A DNA stretch of 64,000 nucleotides, taken from contig NC_060900.1 of NCBI RefSeq assembly GCF_014805685.1, positions 9,564,666 through 9,628,665 of the forward strand, in the 5' to 3' direction. Position numbers and translations under genes: made by a program. Source of the stretch: Silurus meridionalis. Taxonomy: Eukaryota > Chordata > Actinopteri > Siluriformes > Siluridae. This document shows, piece after piece, positions 12,251-26,500 of this stretch. The notes beneath the pieces were generated by a model. It was not told where the DNA came from and ran no database searches. It saw only the letters and a program-made list of their open reading frames with translations. Position 1 is the stretch's first letter; each line of letters begins with the position of its first letter.

Positions 12251-12269
12251 TCATCTATCTATCTATCTA

Positions 12270-12348
<79 letters not shown>

Positions 12349-14638
12349 TTATTACATCTTTCTTCCCACAGGAAGTTGTTGAAAGAGCACCACTTAGATG
12401 CTATAACTAAAGTGGCCCGACTTGAAGAGACAGAGAGACTTAAGCACCTGAATCAACAGAGGACCAACTTAACTGTAGCTTCTGAGCTTGTGTGCACACA
12501 TATGCTAGGTAATAAATACAGTATCTCACACATAATAATTATGGCATCTTTTGGCAATATTAATTTCTCACAACTCACTGCATGTAAAGACATCTGATGT
12601 CTGTACCTGTTAATGTTTGGATGGTGTTAGTCATGGTGATGAATGTTTTCTGTTTGTCCAGGAGATCTGTGTGAATGTGTAAGTTATGGCTCCAAAGGAA
12701 GTGCAGCATTTGTGCAAACAAGCAACAGCAGTAAGGCACACAGCATCGAAGTGTCAGTACTCCAAACAACTCCCTCTACAAGAGGTGACAAACACACAAA
12801 CACACCCCTTCATTCTATTTTTCATTCATTTTTACTAAGTTCTTAAGACATACATAGGTGTGAAAAGGTGTCCTGGTTTCATAATTTTTTCATGTTTGTC
12901 TCACTTGTTTCAGATCATCAAACTAATTTAAATATTAGTAAAAGATAACAAAAGTGAACAAAACATGCAGGTTTTAAATAAAAGGTTTTTATTATTGAGG
13001 GAAAACAAAATCCAAAAGTACATGCCCAGGGTGGAAAAAGTGTTTGCCCCCTAAACCTAGTAACTGTTTGGGCCACCTTTAGCAGCAACAACTGCAACCA
13101 AGCGTTTTCTCCTTCAGGATTTTTTGGTAACCAGCAGAATTCATGGTTTCATTTTTCCCAGCAATTCTTCCAGGTCCTGAAGCAGCAGAACAGCCCCAGA
13201 CCATCACACTACCACAACCATATTTTACTGTTGTATGATGTTCTTTTTCTCAAATGCGGTGTTACTTTTACGCCAGACGTAATGGAACACACCTTCCAAA
13301 AAGTTCAACTTTTGTCTCGTCACTCCACAGAGTATTTTCCCAAAAGTCTTAGGGATCATCAAGATGTTTTCTGGCAAAACTAAGAGGAGCCTTTATGTTC
13401 TTTTTGCTCAGCAGCGGTTTTTGTCTTGGAACTCTGCCATGCAGACTATTTTCACTTATGATGGAGTCAAGAACACTGACCTTAAATTAAGCAAGTCAGG
13501 CCTGCAGTTCTTGGGATGTTGTTGTGGGGTCTTTTGTGACCTCTTGGCTGAGTGTCAGACTGGACCTGTGTAATAGGTGTGTTTGTAAATGGTTGTGTGC
13601 CAGCTGTCATCTCTGCTTAGGTTATATAAGCCTCTTTTTCTGGTTTAGTCAAGCTTGTGTAAAGCACCATTAACTGTCTTATGTAAGATGTGCGTGCATA
13701 CAAACAGACACATATATACACACACACACAAGCACACACACATTCAACACATTTACTGTATGTAGATTTGTGTAACTATAAGTTCTTGGGATGAAAAATT
13801 AGTGTGAAGTGCCTGTATATGTGTGATTTTTTTTTTATCTTACGATGGTGATAGCAATAAAATAAAAATATATTAACATTTTAGTCTTTATAATTGTTTT
13901 GGGACGCTGCCACGATGTACGCATCTCCCACCCTACAGTATACTACCCCATTTTGTTTACCATTTTTAAGACTCCTGGGTAGGCTAGGCATGTCTCGACT
14001 TCCGATACTATAGAGAAAATTGATAAGGATAACATTAAATCTAGTATAAGATTATTAAACTTACTTCAATACATTTTTACTAGTTTTAACTTTAAATATC
14101 CTTGTTCTGGCTGATACGGTGCTTTTTTCTAAAAACAAATGCTTAATATGAGCAGAATTAGGGCTGCAACAAATGATTATTTTGATAATCAATTAATCAA
14201 TTAATCAGCTTTGCATGCATAAAATGCTTTCTTGGATGACTTGGGACACATTTATTCCATTTTGTTTTTGAGTTATCTTACCAACACGCTAACCCGTAAC
14301 TTGAATGAATTTTATTATTGATTAGATGTTGCAGCTCTACTTAAAATTATTTTAAATATGATTGGAAAAAGGTTTATTAATCTTATATTTGGGAAAATAT
14401 TTGCAGTGTAAAAATTGTCTTTGTGTTTTTCGTAGACCAAAGTTCATTTGAGAACACCACCTCATGCTTTATCAGCAAATCGGACAGTAAGGATGGTACG
14501 CGCAGTGTTGTGCAACTTAGTTCTACTGTCAACCAACCAGATGCTCAGGGACGAGTCCTCATCAACATCAATCACCCAGAGGATGAAAGTGACATCTACC
14601 TCTCTCCTCAAATTGCCCGTATTATCAAACCTCATCAG
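10585..14638 (+). CDS. rad54l2: rad54l2 N-terminal exons (4 exons)
   Basis: Four exons (10585-10804, 12372-12508, 12662-12784, 14436-14638) encode the region before the ATPase core. The first is Ser/Glu-rich and ends in MRRNIR, which continues as KLLKEHHLD in the next exon; this basic stretch is conserved in RAD54L2. The third is poorly conserved and Ser-rich. The fourth ends in [13 protein letters not shown], just before the helicase domain. Acceptor tracts are good, for example TTTGCAG at 10578-10584. The 12372 exon sits about 20 bp after a long TCTA array. The ORF running into 10585 from the left crosses a CA repeat and is not coding. Confidence 0.85.
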
Positions 14639-17600
14639 GTGATCTATTACAAAATTTTGTTATGACTGTACAAGAACAAAAGTCCTAAACCAAGTACCGT
14701 ATTTTCCGGACTATAAGCCGCTACTTTTTTCCCACGCTTTGAACCTTACACACTTGGCTTATATAATGAAGTGGCTTATTTATGGATTTTTCCTGGGTTT
14801 TTCGCGGTTTCACAAGCTTCAAGCCAAAAAACTGAGCCCCATAACATTAGACCAATGAAATTGCCGAACGGGTTCAGGTGAACCAATTAAACTCTTTATA
14901 TTAAATCGCGCTCCCACTGAATCGAGCCGCACCACATCATAAATATGGATGAGGTTCCTCTGACGTTTGACCTGCCGCTCACTCGGACTGTCAACAGGAA
15001 ATGCGAATCATTCGTCACGCTGAAAACAACCGGGCATTAAAAAACGCACATCACCTGTGTTCTGAGCTGTACGGCATCGGGGGAAAAGCTTCACCGATGG
15101 TGATTTTTAAACGCACGACGATGCCAAAAGAAAAACTCCCGAGAGAAATTGTTGTGAAAGGAAGGAGGAAGACAGTGAACAATTACTTTCTTGGTAGGCT
15201 ACTGTTTAGATACAAGCCGTGTAACAGTCACTGTCTTTCGTTAAAGCCTGTGTAAAGTTCATTAGTTTCAATGTAGGCGGCTTATAGACAGGTGCGGTTT
15301 ATTTATGTTAAAAAAAAAAATCTTTGTCAAATTCAGTGGGTGTGGCTTATATTTGGGTGCGCTTAATAGTCCCGAAATTATGGTATACATTATTCAGGTT
15401 GTTAAGAATCTGATTGGCTAATTACAACAATAATTAAATGCAAAAAATTTGTCTTTTTTTCTATCCATGTATTCTCTTTGACCCATTTCTTTAGTTTGCA
15501 TTCTCAATGACATTTTCTACTTTCTCATGTTATCACTTACCTCTCTACTCATTTTGTGCTTGTGCTCTCCTTTCCATTCTGTTGTCCAATCTCTTTTTCT
15601 CAGATTGATGGAATCCGGTTTCTGTACAGTAACCTGGTTGAGTCACAGAAGCGTTTTAAAAGCACCCCTGGTTTTGGCTGTATCCTGGCTCACAGCATGG
15701 GCCTGGGTAAAACTCTACAGGTCATCTCTTTCATCGACATCCTGCTGCGCCACACTGGAGTTCACACCGTGCTCGCCATCGTCCCTGTGAGTGTCTGTGT
15801 GTCTATGTCTGTTTCTGTGGATGTGTGTGTGTGCATGAGTGTCTATTAAATCATGTGGGTACACTGTGTTGCCAGTTTGAGGTATACTACCCATATTTAA
15901 CAGTGTGGTATATTTACCACACATCAAATCATACATACTGCAAATGTTATTATTCAGTTGAATTTTGAATGAGCCAACGATACTTAAACACGAAGGAGCC
16001 CTAAAACATAATGGCAGTGTGTAGCTTTAGGAGAGTATTATTTAACACTTTCAGCCCCAAGCACTTGATATGCAACATTTTAGGACAGTGGGAAATATAC
16101 ACCAAGACCCTTATCTATACAAGCACTCAAGTGGATAAGTCTTGCTCTGTCTGTCCAAGCATTTTTTAAACATGGATTAAAGAGCCCTCTTACTTGAATA
16201 AAAATGGATGATGTACAGTATAACCATTGATCCTGCTGATCCTGCACTTTAGAATGTGTATGTATTTTCATTGAGAAATGCAACAGCTAAAAGATTTAAA
16301 TTTGTTATAAGCCTTACATGTATATACATTTGTAAATCAGAATTTAGCACAAGCAAAACCGATTTTCCAGATTTGTGCAACAGGGATAAGGCTGGTGGAA
16401 ACAGTGGGATGGTGTGGAGAAGGTTCTCCTGGCCCATTCAAAAGGCCTTGATAACCTCTTTCCTGAAAAAAAAAACAGTGTCTGTGTTAACATTATCACT
16501 GACCAAATTCATATCTACATGTTGTTAACACTTCTGGCATGAAAAGACACAATGATACAAGGCATGTATCATCCACAAATTATTGTAGATCTTAAGATTG
16601 AATCACCAGTTTGTACTAAATGTCCACATTTTTTTTCCAAAAGAAAACACATTTTCAGCAACAGTGCATTTTACTGTAAGATACCATGCTACTCATACTC
16701 ACTTTAGCTAACATCTTGCTATGGCCAAATGCGTACTAGTTCAGTGTGAGCAACTGGCAACTGAGTGTATAGCGTTTTACATAATCACACATGTACATAA
16801 CTTGATGCCTTTCCATCCCTGTCTCTCACCTCTCTTTCTCTATCTGTCACTCTGTCATTATTTTTGCACATTGTTTTCCCATTTATCCCCCTTATTCCTG
16901 CCTCCCATTAAATGCTCCAGGTGAACACACTACAGAACTGGTTGGCAGAGTTTAATCTATGGGTCCCGTCTGCTGAAGCCCTGCCACCCCACAATGAAAC
17001 TGGCCACATTGTGCCTCGTAGCTTTAAGGTGCACATCCTTAATGACGAGTACAAGTAAGTAAAAAAACGTATTCCTGAACTAACATGCCCATATTTATGA
17101 ATACATAGAGCTCTTTTTAATTAAGGTCGACCGATTTATCAGGCAGATTTTTGGCATTTTTTAATTAATCGGCATCGACCAATTGTTCTGCAAATTAGGC
17201 TGAACATTAGGCAGGTGCATCTGTCACACTTGTGCACGTTCTGCACTTGCATGAAAGAACATAACTCTCTCATACCAGCAGATGGCAGTAGTTTGTATAC
17301 AACCAGGGAAACCGGAAAAACTAGAACTGTGAATATTCTGTATGTACGAATTCAGAATCGCAACAAAAAACTAAAACCAAAGCCACCCGACATTGCTTGA
17401 CTGCCAATCGTCGGCTTGCTGTGTCCCGGGTTTTAAGTTCTTATCCTTCATTCTTAATCTATATTTAATTGGTTAAATATGATGCTACCTTGTACTACAG
17501 CTACAACCAGCTGTAGTTTAGGCTACAGAAAGGCTCAAATACCAAAACCTGTTAACAAGAACACTGATTGGATTGTTGTTATATCAATGTTGTATTTAAG

Positions 17601-18470
17601 CAATTTTATGTATAATCTCTTATCAATTAACTGTTAGATTTTATTAGCTGAAGGGGGAAAAGAAAATCATTCAAACATATCGGGCAAAAAAAAATCTGGA
17701 TCATATAAAGGTTGCCCTGATTTCTAAATATAGGCATCGGCCAGAGAAAAACCCATATAAATATGGATATGGTGGTGTGATGCTGCCATCCGAAAAAAAA
17801 AAAAAAACAATCAAAAAACACCACACACTGGAGTGATTTATTACTCAAAAAATTGTGTGCACACTGCTGTGGTTTTAAAGCTCATGTGGAGTTTACCAAA
17901 CAAATCCCTATATATGTTGTGTCCATAGAAATTACATTATTACACTAGATTTACTGTTTAATATAAACCATTTAAACCTCTTAAATAGAGTATATATGTG
18001 ATACAACTTTGTCTATGATTGTTGCTGACTAAAACCAACTAACAGCAAACTAACAACATAATATTAAGTTCAAAAACTCATCTTAACAAAGTAACACTTA
18101 AAACAGATAGGTGTGATTTCGCACTGCCTGCAGTATGCTTTGTGTTTTCCTTTTGGGCCAATAACTGTTTTCTTGAGGCTGTAACTTAGAACTTGATGAG
18201 TTTGTGTTCTCTAATGTACTCTCAGTGGATTTTCAGCTTACATATGGGCCTTCTTGACAGAGATGAGCGATGACTAATTCTGCGCCTAAAAAAGCCAAAA
18301 AATCAGTTTTGAAAAACAGAGTGGAGATGGCATGCTCCACCTCCATAAACGTCGGCAGCATGGAGCATAAGGACCCTCACTGGGTTGATTAATGTTTGAT
18401 GATTCACTTTTCACAGTTTGATATCTCTGCGCAAGTTATTCTGCCCACTCACATCTGTTCCATGGCCCAT

Positions 18471-18526
<56 letters not shown>

Positions 18527-21500
18527 TCCTAGACTACTTTTCTAGGGTAGGCTATTTTTCTTTGCTTTGTTTTTTATTTTTCATTTCCCTCTATATGACT
18601 TAATTTCTTCAGTTGCTAATACAGACATTTAGGATGTGCATCTCCATAACTGTGGCTGATGTGATTCGCATCTCGATGGATAGCCAACGATGCGGTATAT
18701 TAAAGAATCATAAGAAGCAGCTACTAAAATGATGCGAGACGATTTACCCCTATTATGATGCAGTGTGATCCGATTTACTTATTATTATTTTGCTCAGACG
18801 GACAACAAATAATAAATTTACTTAAGTGCTGAGGTGGCGTTGTGAGAACGCGCTTGAGAAACATTTAAGCGAGGAGAAATGTATGTACATATAAAAAATT
18901 TGTCACATTCTAAACAATAAAAGTATAGTGCATCAACTAATAATTATATATACAGTGCAACCTCTATACTCGTGGGGTTTAGTTCTATGAACCCTCGCAA
19001 GTAACAAATAAAATCACTTCGTTTTGACTCTCCTTTTTATGGTTCTTTTTTCAAGAGGAATTGTACATGTACCATACTGTAAACTCAAAGAAATGTGTAT
19101 TTAAATGTGAAGTAAAATACTCTACGTTTTAAACATTTTTATGTAATTTATTAGCCCAAACTCTGTTTTGATGCTAATGTTACTCCGAACTTTCGAGCCA
19201 CTCGCGGCTTCTCGCGTACTAGCAGATTTTTCGCGAGTTACTCTTGGTCTGGTTCCAAATGAAAAGCTGTGAACTATCGAGGTCGCTAGTGTCAAGGGTG
19301 CGAGTATCGAGGTTCCACTGTATATATATTTGGAGCGTGCGTAGTGTTATACGCTAGTGCGTATACGTACGTTCATGGATTCTTGGCTTTGTTTTGCCGA
19401 TGGGTTTTTTAACACTGCAGTTTGGACACCTCGGGAGATCACAACACTTGGTTTATTGAACATCAGGAGGGGAAAGGCATACGTTAGCCGCAGCTAATTA
19501 AACAGCGCATCTAATCTCTCTCCCAACACTCACAACTCCCGCACTGACTGTTCTTCATGTTCTCACCGTATTATACTGATATCTCCTGATCTTATTTAAA
19601 GTTATAGTACATCATTTATAACTTTAAATTTTACTCCCAACATCTAAATAAATCTTTTTTTTTTTTTTTTTTACTTTTTCCAGCTTGTATCCAATGCACA
19701 CTTTTTAAATCAATGCAAATAGGTGAATCTTAACATCCCTAACAGACATGAATGAATATGCATTAACACAACATTGCAAGAAACAGCTAAATTACATAAC
19801 CACATAATATTTGTTTTTTTACTTTATTGAGGTTTTTCTGTACACAGTTAGGTAAGCTGTACATAAGATCGAATTTGTTAAAGAATTGCGAAGGTGTTCA
19901 AGTATTTCCCTAAATTTACAATGTGATGAACAAGATTAAATTAATTCTGTTTGTCAATATCTGCATGTGGACCATTACAGGACCACAAGCAGCCGTGCTA
20001 AAGTAGTGGAAGACTGGTACAGAAACGGTGGTGTGCTGCTAATGGGCTATGAGATGTATCGCCTTCTCTCACTCAAGAAATGCTTTGTTACTGGACGAAA
20101 GAAGAAGAACACAAAGTCAAATGAGCCAGTAATTACTGATATAGATAAAGAGGAGCACCAGCAGGAGCTAATGAAAGGTCAGTATTTAATGTCAATCATT
20201 ACATGCTTAAGTTAAAAATTTTAAATTAACTGTCTTTCATTTTCTGTTATAATAATGCAAATTCTATGCTGAAATGATCATATTTTATTGCCACAAAAAT
20301 AAGTTATTTTATACTTTAGTTTTAGTTTACTTTTTAGTTTTTTTCTTTTTTTAAATGAGTGGGGCCTAAACTTTTTCCTTTGAAGGCCAAAAAAAAATCC
20401 TAACTTATAAATAATGAAATAAATAACATTACTCTGTAATCTACTTAACTATTGATCATATTTTTAAGTTAAGTAGATTACAGTGTAATGTTATTTATTT
20501 AGTTATTTATGTTAGAATTTTTTTTTTGTCCTTTAAAGGAAAAAGTTTAGGCACCACAGATTTAAAAAAAAAAAAAAAAAAAAAAAGTGAACTAAAACAA
20601 GTATAAAAGAACTTATTTTTGTGGCAATAAAATATGATCATATTTATTCTTATTTGTAGTACAGTAGAGTAGAGGTTGACCAATAGTAGATTTTACCGAT
20701 AGCTAGGTTGGATCGAACTAAAGTAACACTCTAGGGTTAGGGTTAAGGTTTATAAATGCTTTAAAATTAATGTTTATTGTTTGGTTGTTAATTATAACAT
20801 TTACTAACAATTCTTTTTTAATAAGTTGATTTTCATTTTATCTGTTAACTTTAGTTAACGCACTATGAACTACCATGAATGAGATACAGTGCGCAGTCTC
20901 AAGTCTCAAAACAAAAAGCATGTGGAATCAGTGATTCACCTCTAGATGCACTTTTTGTACATTAAAAGATTTTTCACGTTTTTTTCCCCTCAAGTTGGGT
21001 TTCAGCTGACTTACTGACAATATCAGGATATTGTGTAGATGAAAATCAGTTAGTTTACTTCTTAGTTTACACATGGTCAAGTTCATTAGACTGAAAGTCT
21101 GCTAACAGAGAGAGATAGAGCCAAAGAATTTGCTCCTTAAAAATATAATAAATATCTTATGTTAATAGTTAAATTAGAAATGAAAACCTGTGTCAGTGGC
21201 ATTTTTTTTCTCATTTATGGCATGGCAGGCCAAATCAGAGGTCACTAGAGGCCAACTTTGGACCATGGTCTCTAGTTTGGTTATCTCTGGTTTAAATGAA
21301 TTATAGAATAAAATCTGTCCTGTTGTACCAGAACATAAAAAGGATATAGGCATAATGATATAGGCAGATGACTGATAAAACCTTCAATGTTAATTAGCCA
21401 TGTTTTTCTCAAACTTTCAGTTTAGGCGTAAACAAGTTGAGAAAATATGACTTTATACATATTGTATACATATAGAGGCTGATTTCTTTTGTTATCTATA

Positions 21501-22343
21501 GAATATTTTTGTTTTTGTAACTAACTATTATGAATTCTTAGCTATTTAAATGTAATTAAAAAATGTATTCAGAAATGTAATTCTCTTGTATTTCTCTAGG
21601 CATTGAAAGGGCTCTTTCTCAGCCTGGTCCAGATGTAGTGGTCTGTGATGAGGGGCACCGCATTAAGAACTGGCATGCCAGCACCTCACGGGCTCTTAAG
21701 AGCATCGGGACGATGCGTCGTCTATTACTGACTGGGTACCCGCTGCAAAACAACTTAAACGAGTACTGGTGCATGGTGGACTTTGTGCGTCCTGGTTTCC
21801 TGGGCACACGGCCCGAATTCAGCAACATGTTTGTGCGCCCCATCCTAAATGGCCAGTGTGTAGACAGCACGCCTGAAGATGTGCAGCTCATGCGCTACCG
21901 AAGCCATGTGCTACACAGTCTGCTTGAAGGCTTTGTGCAAAGGTGTGTTCATTATTTGCATCATAACATACTGTGAATACATGCTGTTATACATTTGGCA
22001 ATATATGAATTCCTAAGATGTTAATTGTGTGATGTGTGTTTGTTGTTTTAAAGACGTGGACATGATGTGCTGTTCTCCCAGCTGCCACAGAAGCAGGAGC
22101 ATGTGATATTGGTGCGTCTGACAGCATTGCAGCGCACACTCTACACTGCATTCATGAATCGCTTTAGAGAGGCTGGAAATACTGGTTGGCTCAACCTTAA
22201 CCCACTTAAAGCCTTTTGTGTCTGCTGCAAGGTGAGCATATGTATGTAAACGTCCTGTCCAAAATTGAAGAACACCTTTTCTTATTTTTGAGAGACATTT
22301 GCATGTTCCTTTTGTTTACAGGCAACAAAAAGAATATATAATT

Positions 22344-22416
<73 letters not shown>

Positions 22417-23495
22417 TGTTAGTACAAAAACGTTTAACTGTTTATTATTTGAAAAATCCAACTATAGCGTAAATAACATCTTTACAATTAACAATTAACT
22501 TAACAATTTTTCTTGTGAAACTTTTCAAATGGGTTTTTTTCATAGTTGGCTGTTTATAGTAGTTCAGACGGGTTTAGGTCTATTGGCAGGGCAGGCCATT
22601 CCGCTTCAGCTGACTGTTTGCTCTCTAAATAATGGTTCCTAGCAGAAATAGCAGGTGTGGGAAAACACAAAATACACAATCTTTTACTTAAGTAGAAGTA
22701 CAGATATTCATGTTTTAAAATACTCAGGTCAAAGTTAAAGTACTAACTACACTTTTTTTCTTAAGATTAAATAAAGAATTTTGGGCTCTAATATGTACTT
22801 AAGTAAACTCTATTATTATATACCTGTTTTAGTGTCACACTGATAACTGGACACTGGACGTCATATTAATATTTAGATATAAAATTGCAACTCAATCACA
22901 CATTTCTATCTGTTCCAAATGTACCATATATTAATACTTTGTTTTTAATACTCTAAGCAACATGGACATGGAGAAATATGGATGCTTTATGCAATTGTAT
23001 GTTTATTATTACTGAAACCAAACTCAACATAGAGCATGAAGACAAAATATTCTTGTAAATGTTTGAAATTAATTATGGTGATTTAAATTATGTAAGTCAT
23101 CAGGACACCAAATAGGAACGTTTGCTATGTTTCCACATGGACGGTTTACGAGGTGATAACAGAGAAACTGTACCTCTTCTAACTTTCATACCGAATATAT
23201 AATTTGTTTTCGACATTTCAAGTTTTCTATACATATATTTATTATGTCTGTGAGGCGAGTATTCACTGAGATTCTCGTTGTTTTATTTATGCTTTTGTAA
23301 AGGGAGATGACAGACACGGCAAAGAGCGCCCCCTGTCGGTTTTGTTTTATTTTAAGAAAAGCACAGCATTTTTTGTTATTATGAGTGTATACAAATAAAA
23401 GTAGACCCTTTACAGATTTAAATGATGTATTGCGCTTATCTTTTCAAGATAAAAAACTATTTAAGTTTGTTTATGAGGAAAAATGCCACAAAACG

Positions 23496-23535
<40 letters not shown>

Positions 23536-26500
23536 TTATTTATTTTATATCTGAAAGGACGTTGTGAATAAATGTATGATGTGCTAAATGTTTTAATTTT
23601 GCCTCTTTTATATTTATTTATTTATGCATTTATATTTAAAAAAAAATTATCAAAAAGAAATGCGAGCTGCATTAGTCACGCATTAATAAATTTCCCATTA
23701 GCCGCAGTCCAGGTAAAATTGCATAAAGTATGGAATGGTAGCATTGTTGGTTCAGTGTTTCTTTAACCCACAATAAGTCTCCAAAGGTTCCTGCACCAGC
23801 AAAAAACTCAAACTATTAAACTTCCACCTCCAAGTTTGACCATGAGTGTGACGCAGTCTGATTATATTGTCTGTTCCAAGTCTTACATAAGTTTAAGGCT
23901 GCAGCTATTTTAGTGATCGAGAATTCTATCGATTAGTCTATTAATTTTTCAAGTAATCGGACAGAAAGTACTTTTTCTTCATTAAAGAGGAATACTAAAT
24001 ATACAAGGGAAAATAAGACAGGTCTCTTAAAATGAACAAGTGAATTTTTAATTTTATTGAAATTACATATAAGAATTTATGGGTTCCCTGGTGGTCTAGT
24101 GGTTAGGATGCGGCGCTCTCACCGCTGCGGCCCAGCTATTAGGGTTGCACAAGCCAGTGCACTCTTAGTGCCGGTCCCAAGCCCGGATAATTGGGGAGGG
24201 TTGGTTAGAAAGGGCATCCAGCATAAAAACATGTGCCAAATCAAACATGCGGATCATGAATACGGATGATCTGCTGTGGCGACTCCTAATAGGAGAAGCC
24301 GAAAGAAAGTATTTTTTTTACATACAAGAATTTATGTGAAAACTAATTCCATTTAGTGCATTTTATTGCCATATTACATCAAAATGCAAATGTTTTAGTT
24401 TAAAACGATCCCAACTTTCTGTTGTGCCCTCGCTGTTTTCTCCCTTTCTTTCGCCACGGTGGATCATCCATATTATTGATCCGCATGTTTGATTTGGCAC
24501 ATGTTTTTACACTCAATGCCATTCCTAACACAACCCTCCCCTTTTATTCGGGCTGGGGGTGGTTCCCTGACCGGGGATCAAACCCGGGCCGCAGCGCCGC
24601 ATCCTAACCACTAGACCACCAGGGAACCCTTGCTTTTTTTCTCCCTGTTCCTCCATTTTTCATTCTGCAGTGTCTTCTGTGTTTACCCGTCCAGAGGTTT
24701 TATTTATAAATGTGGTATACGCACAAAACAAGGCTGAAAACTTGCTTATGCCACTTTCCACACAAAGGTTGTGATTTATAAAAAAAAAAAAACTTGACAG
24801 GAGAAAGTGCGCCCCTGCACTTTGAGCCCTGCGTATGCGTGATGCGGAAACACAGAAGGGGAATTGGTGACACAGATAGCATGCACGACTGGAAAGAGGC
24901 ATACCACGTTTTCAGCCTGATGTGTGTGTACGCCATGTTTATAAATGAGACCCCAGAGTGGTCCAGAGTTTAGCGGGTGTTGCATCATTAATAATGGTCT
25001 TCGGGAAAACACAGTGGTCTTTGTGTAGTTAAATGAGCAAATAATTTGCCTCAGTGCTTTGAATTTGAATTACTTGAGGAATCGTTTAAGCCATACCTAA
25101 CTTCTTAAACATTACATTAAAACAAAATGAATATGAATGTGTTACATAAATATATGATTTTGTGTTACAAAAATATCATTTTTAATATATATAATTTTTT
25201 TTTTTAAGTTCACATCTTTTTAAATTTTGCATTTTTTTACCTTATCTGTGTGACTGTGTGGATAGATCTGGAATCATCCTGACATTCTGTTTGAGGCACT
25301 TCAAAAGGAGAATATGGCCAGTGAGCAGGATCTGGACATGGATGACATTACTGCTAGCAATGCTTACTGCTCAGCCAGCAAGAGGGCAAAACCCAGTGAA
25401 TCAAGTAGCAGTCAAAGAGATATTACATTACATCAGCTGCAGGAAAAAAACAACCAGGCTATTACATATGAATGGGTAAGTTTTATACCTTATACATAAG
25501 GGTCGGAAACTGTAGGTCAATAATTTATTTTATTTTTTTCGTTGGAGGTGACCGTCGTATCTCCGAAATGTCGTAAGTCGAGTGATCGTAGGTCAGGGTT
25601 TGACTAATATATTGTGTATTATATAAATGGTATCAGACTATTTTAAAATGAAGCAAATGGTTTAAAAATGATTTCATACTGTAACTGATTCTCACACACA
25701 TTGCTCAGTTATTATTTGTAGGGTTTTCTTTTTTTGCAAGTTTGTATTTTTGCAAAAATGTTTCTCTTTTATTATTAATAATTTCCAGACAGTGGACATT
25801 CGGTCCCATATTATATTGTCACATAACACAAGGATAGATGGATACAAGTGAATAATCTTAATTTTTTTAGGGAAAAAAAACCAAAAAAAACACTACAAAC
25901 AAAACACAAAATAACCAGAAACGTGAACAAAGAACTGAGAACAAAACATGAGCGTAAACAAAGACATGGAAAGACAAACATGAGTGCTGTGAAGGTTGAG
26001 GCTATACACACAAGTACTAATCAAGGTAACAAAAAACAGGTGTGGCACATTACTAACCTGACAAACGCAGTAATGCAGTGGCTGTTGGGTAATGTAGTGC
26101 CTTTGCATAAGTAAACCCACTTTTAATAACAGTTATTTGATCATTAACCTCAACTTAATTCAACAACTATAGGAGATTCGGACTTGCCATGGTAGTACTC
26201 TACTTGAGGTTGACTGTGGATTATACTGATAGTGGATTATACCAATGCCTAGGTTGCAACCCAATAATCAGTTGATAGTTTTTAAAATAGATACTGGATA
26301 AAAATTAAACATAACACTCTATGTAAAATTGTACTTTTTAAATGTGCTAAATGAAATAAATGTAATTATATTAATTTATATTGAGGAAAATAAGTTCATA
26401 AAATAAAATTCATTCAATATGAAACAAAAAGTAACAGGTGAAATTAATAAAAAAACACATTTAAAATTACAGTTTTTCGCAGATGCTTCGGAGCATTTCT

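Noticed and set aside
12135..12597. Long ORFs of Leu-Ser-Ile-Tyr repeats
   Set aside because: Tetranucleotide array read in three frames; only the stretch from 12372 belongs to a real exon.
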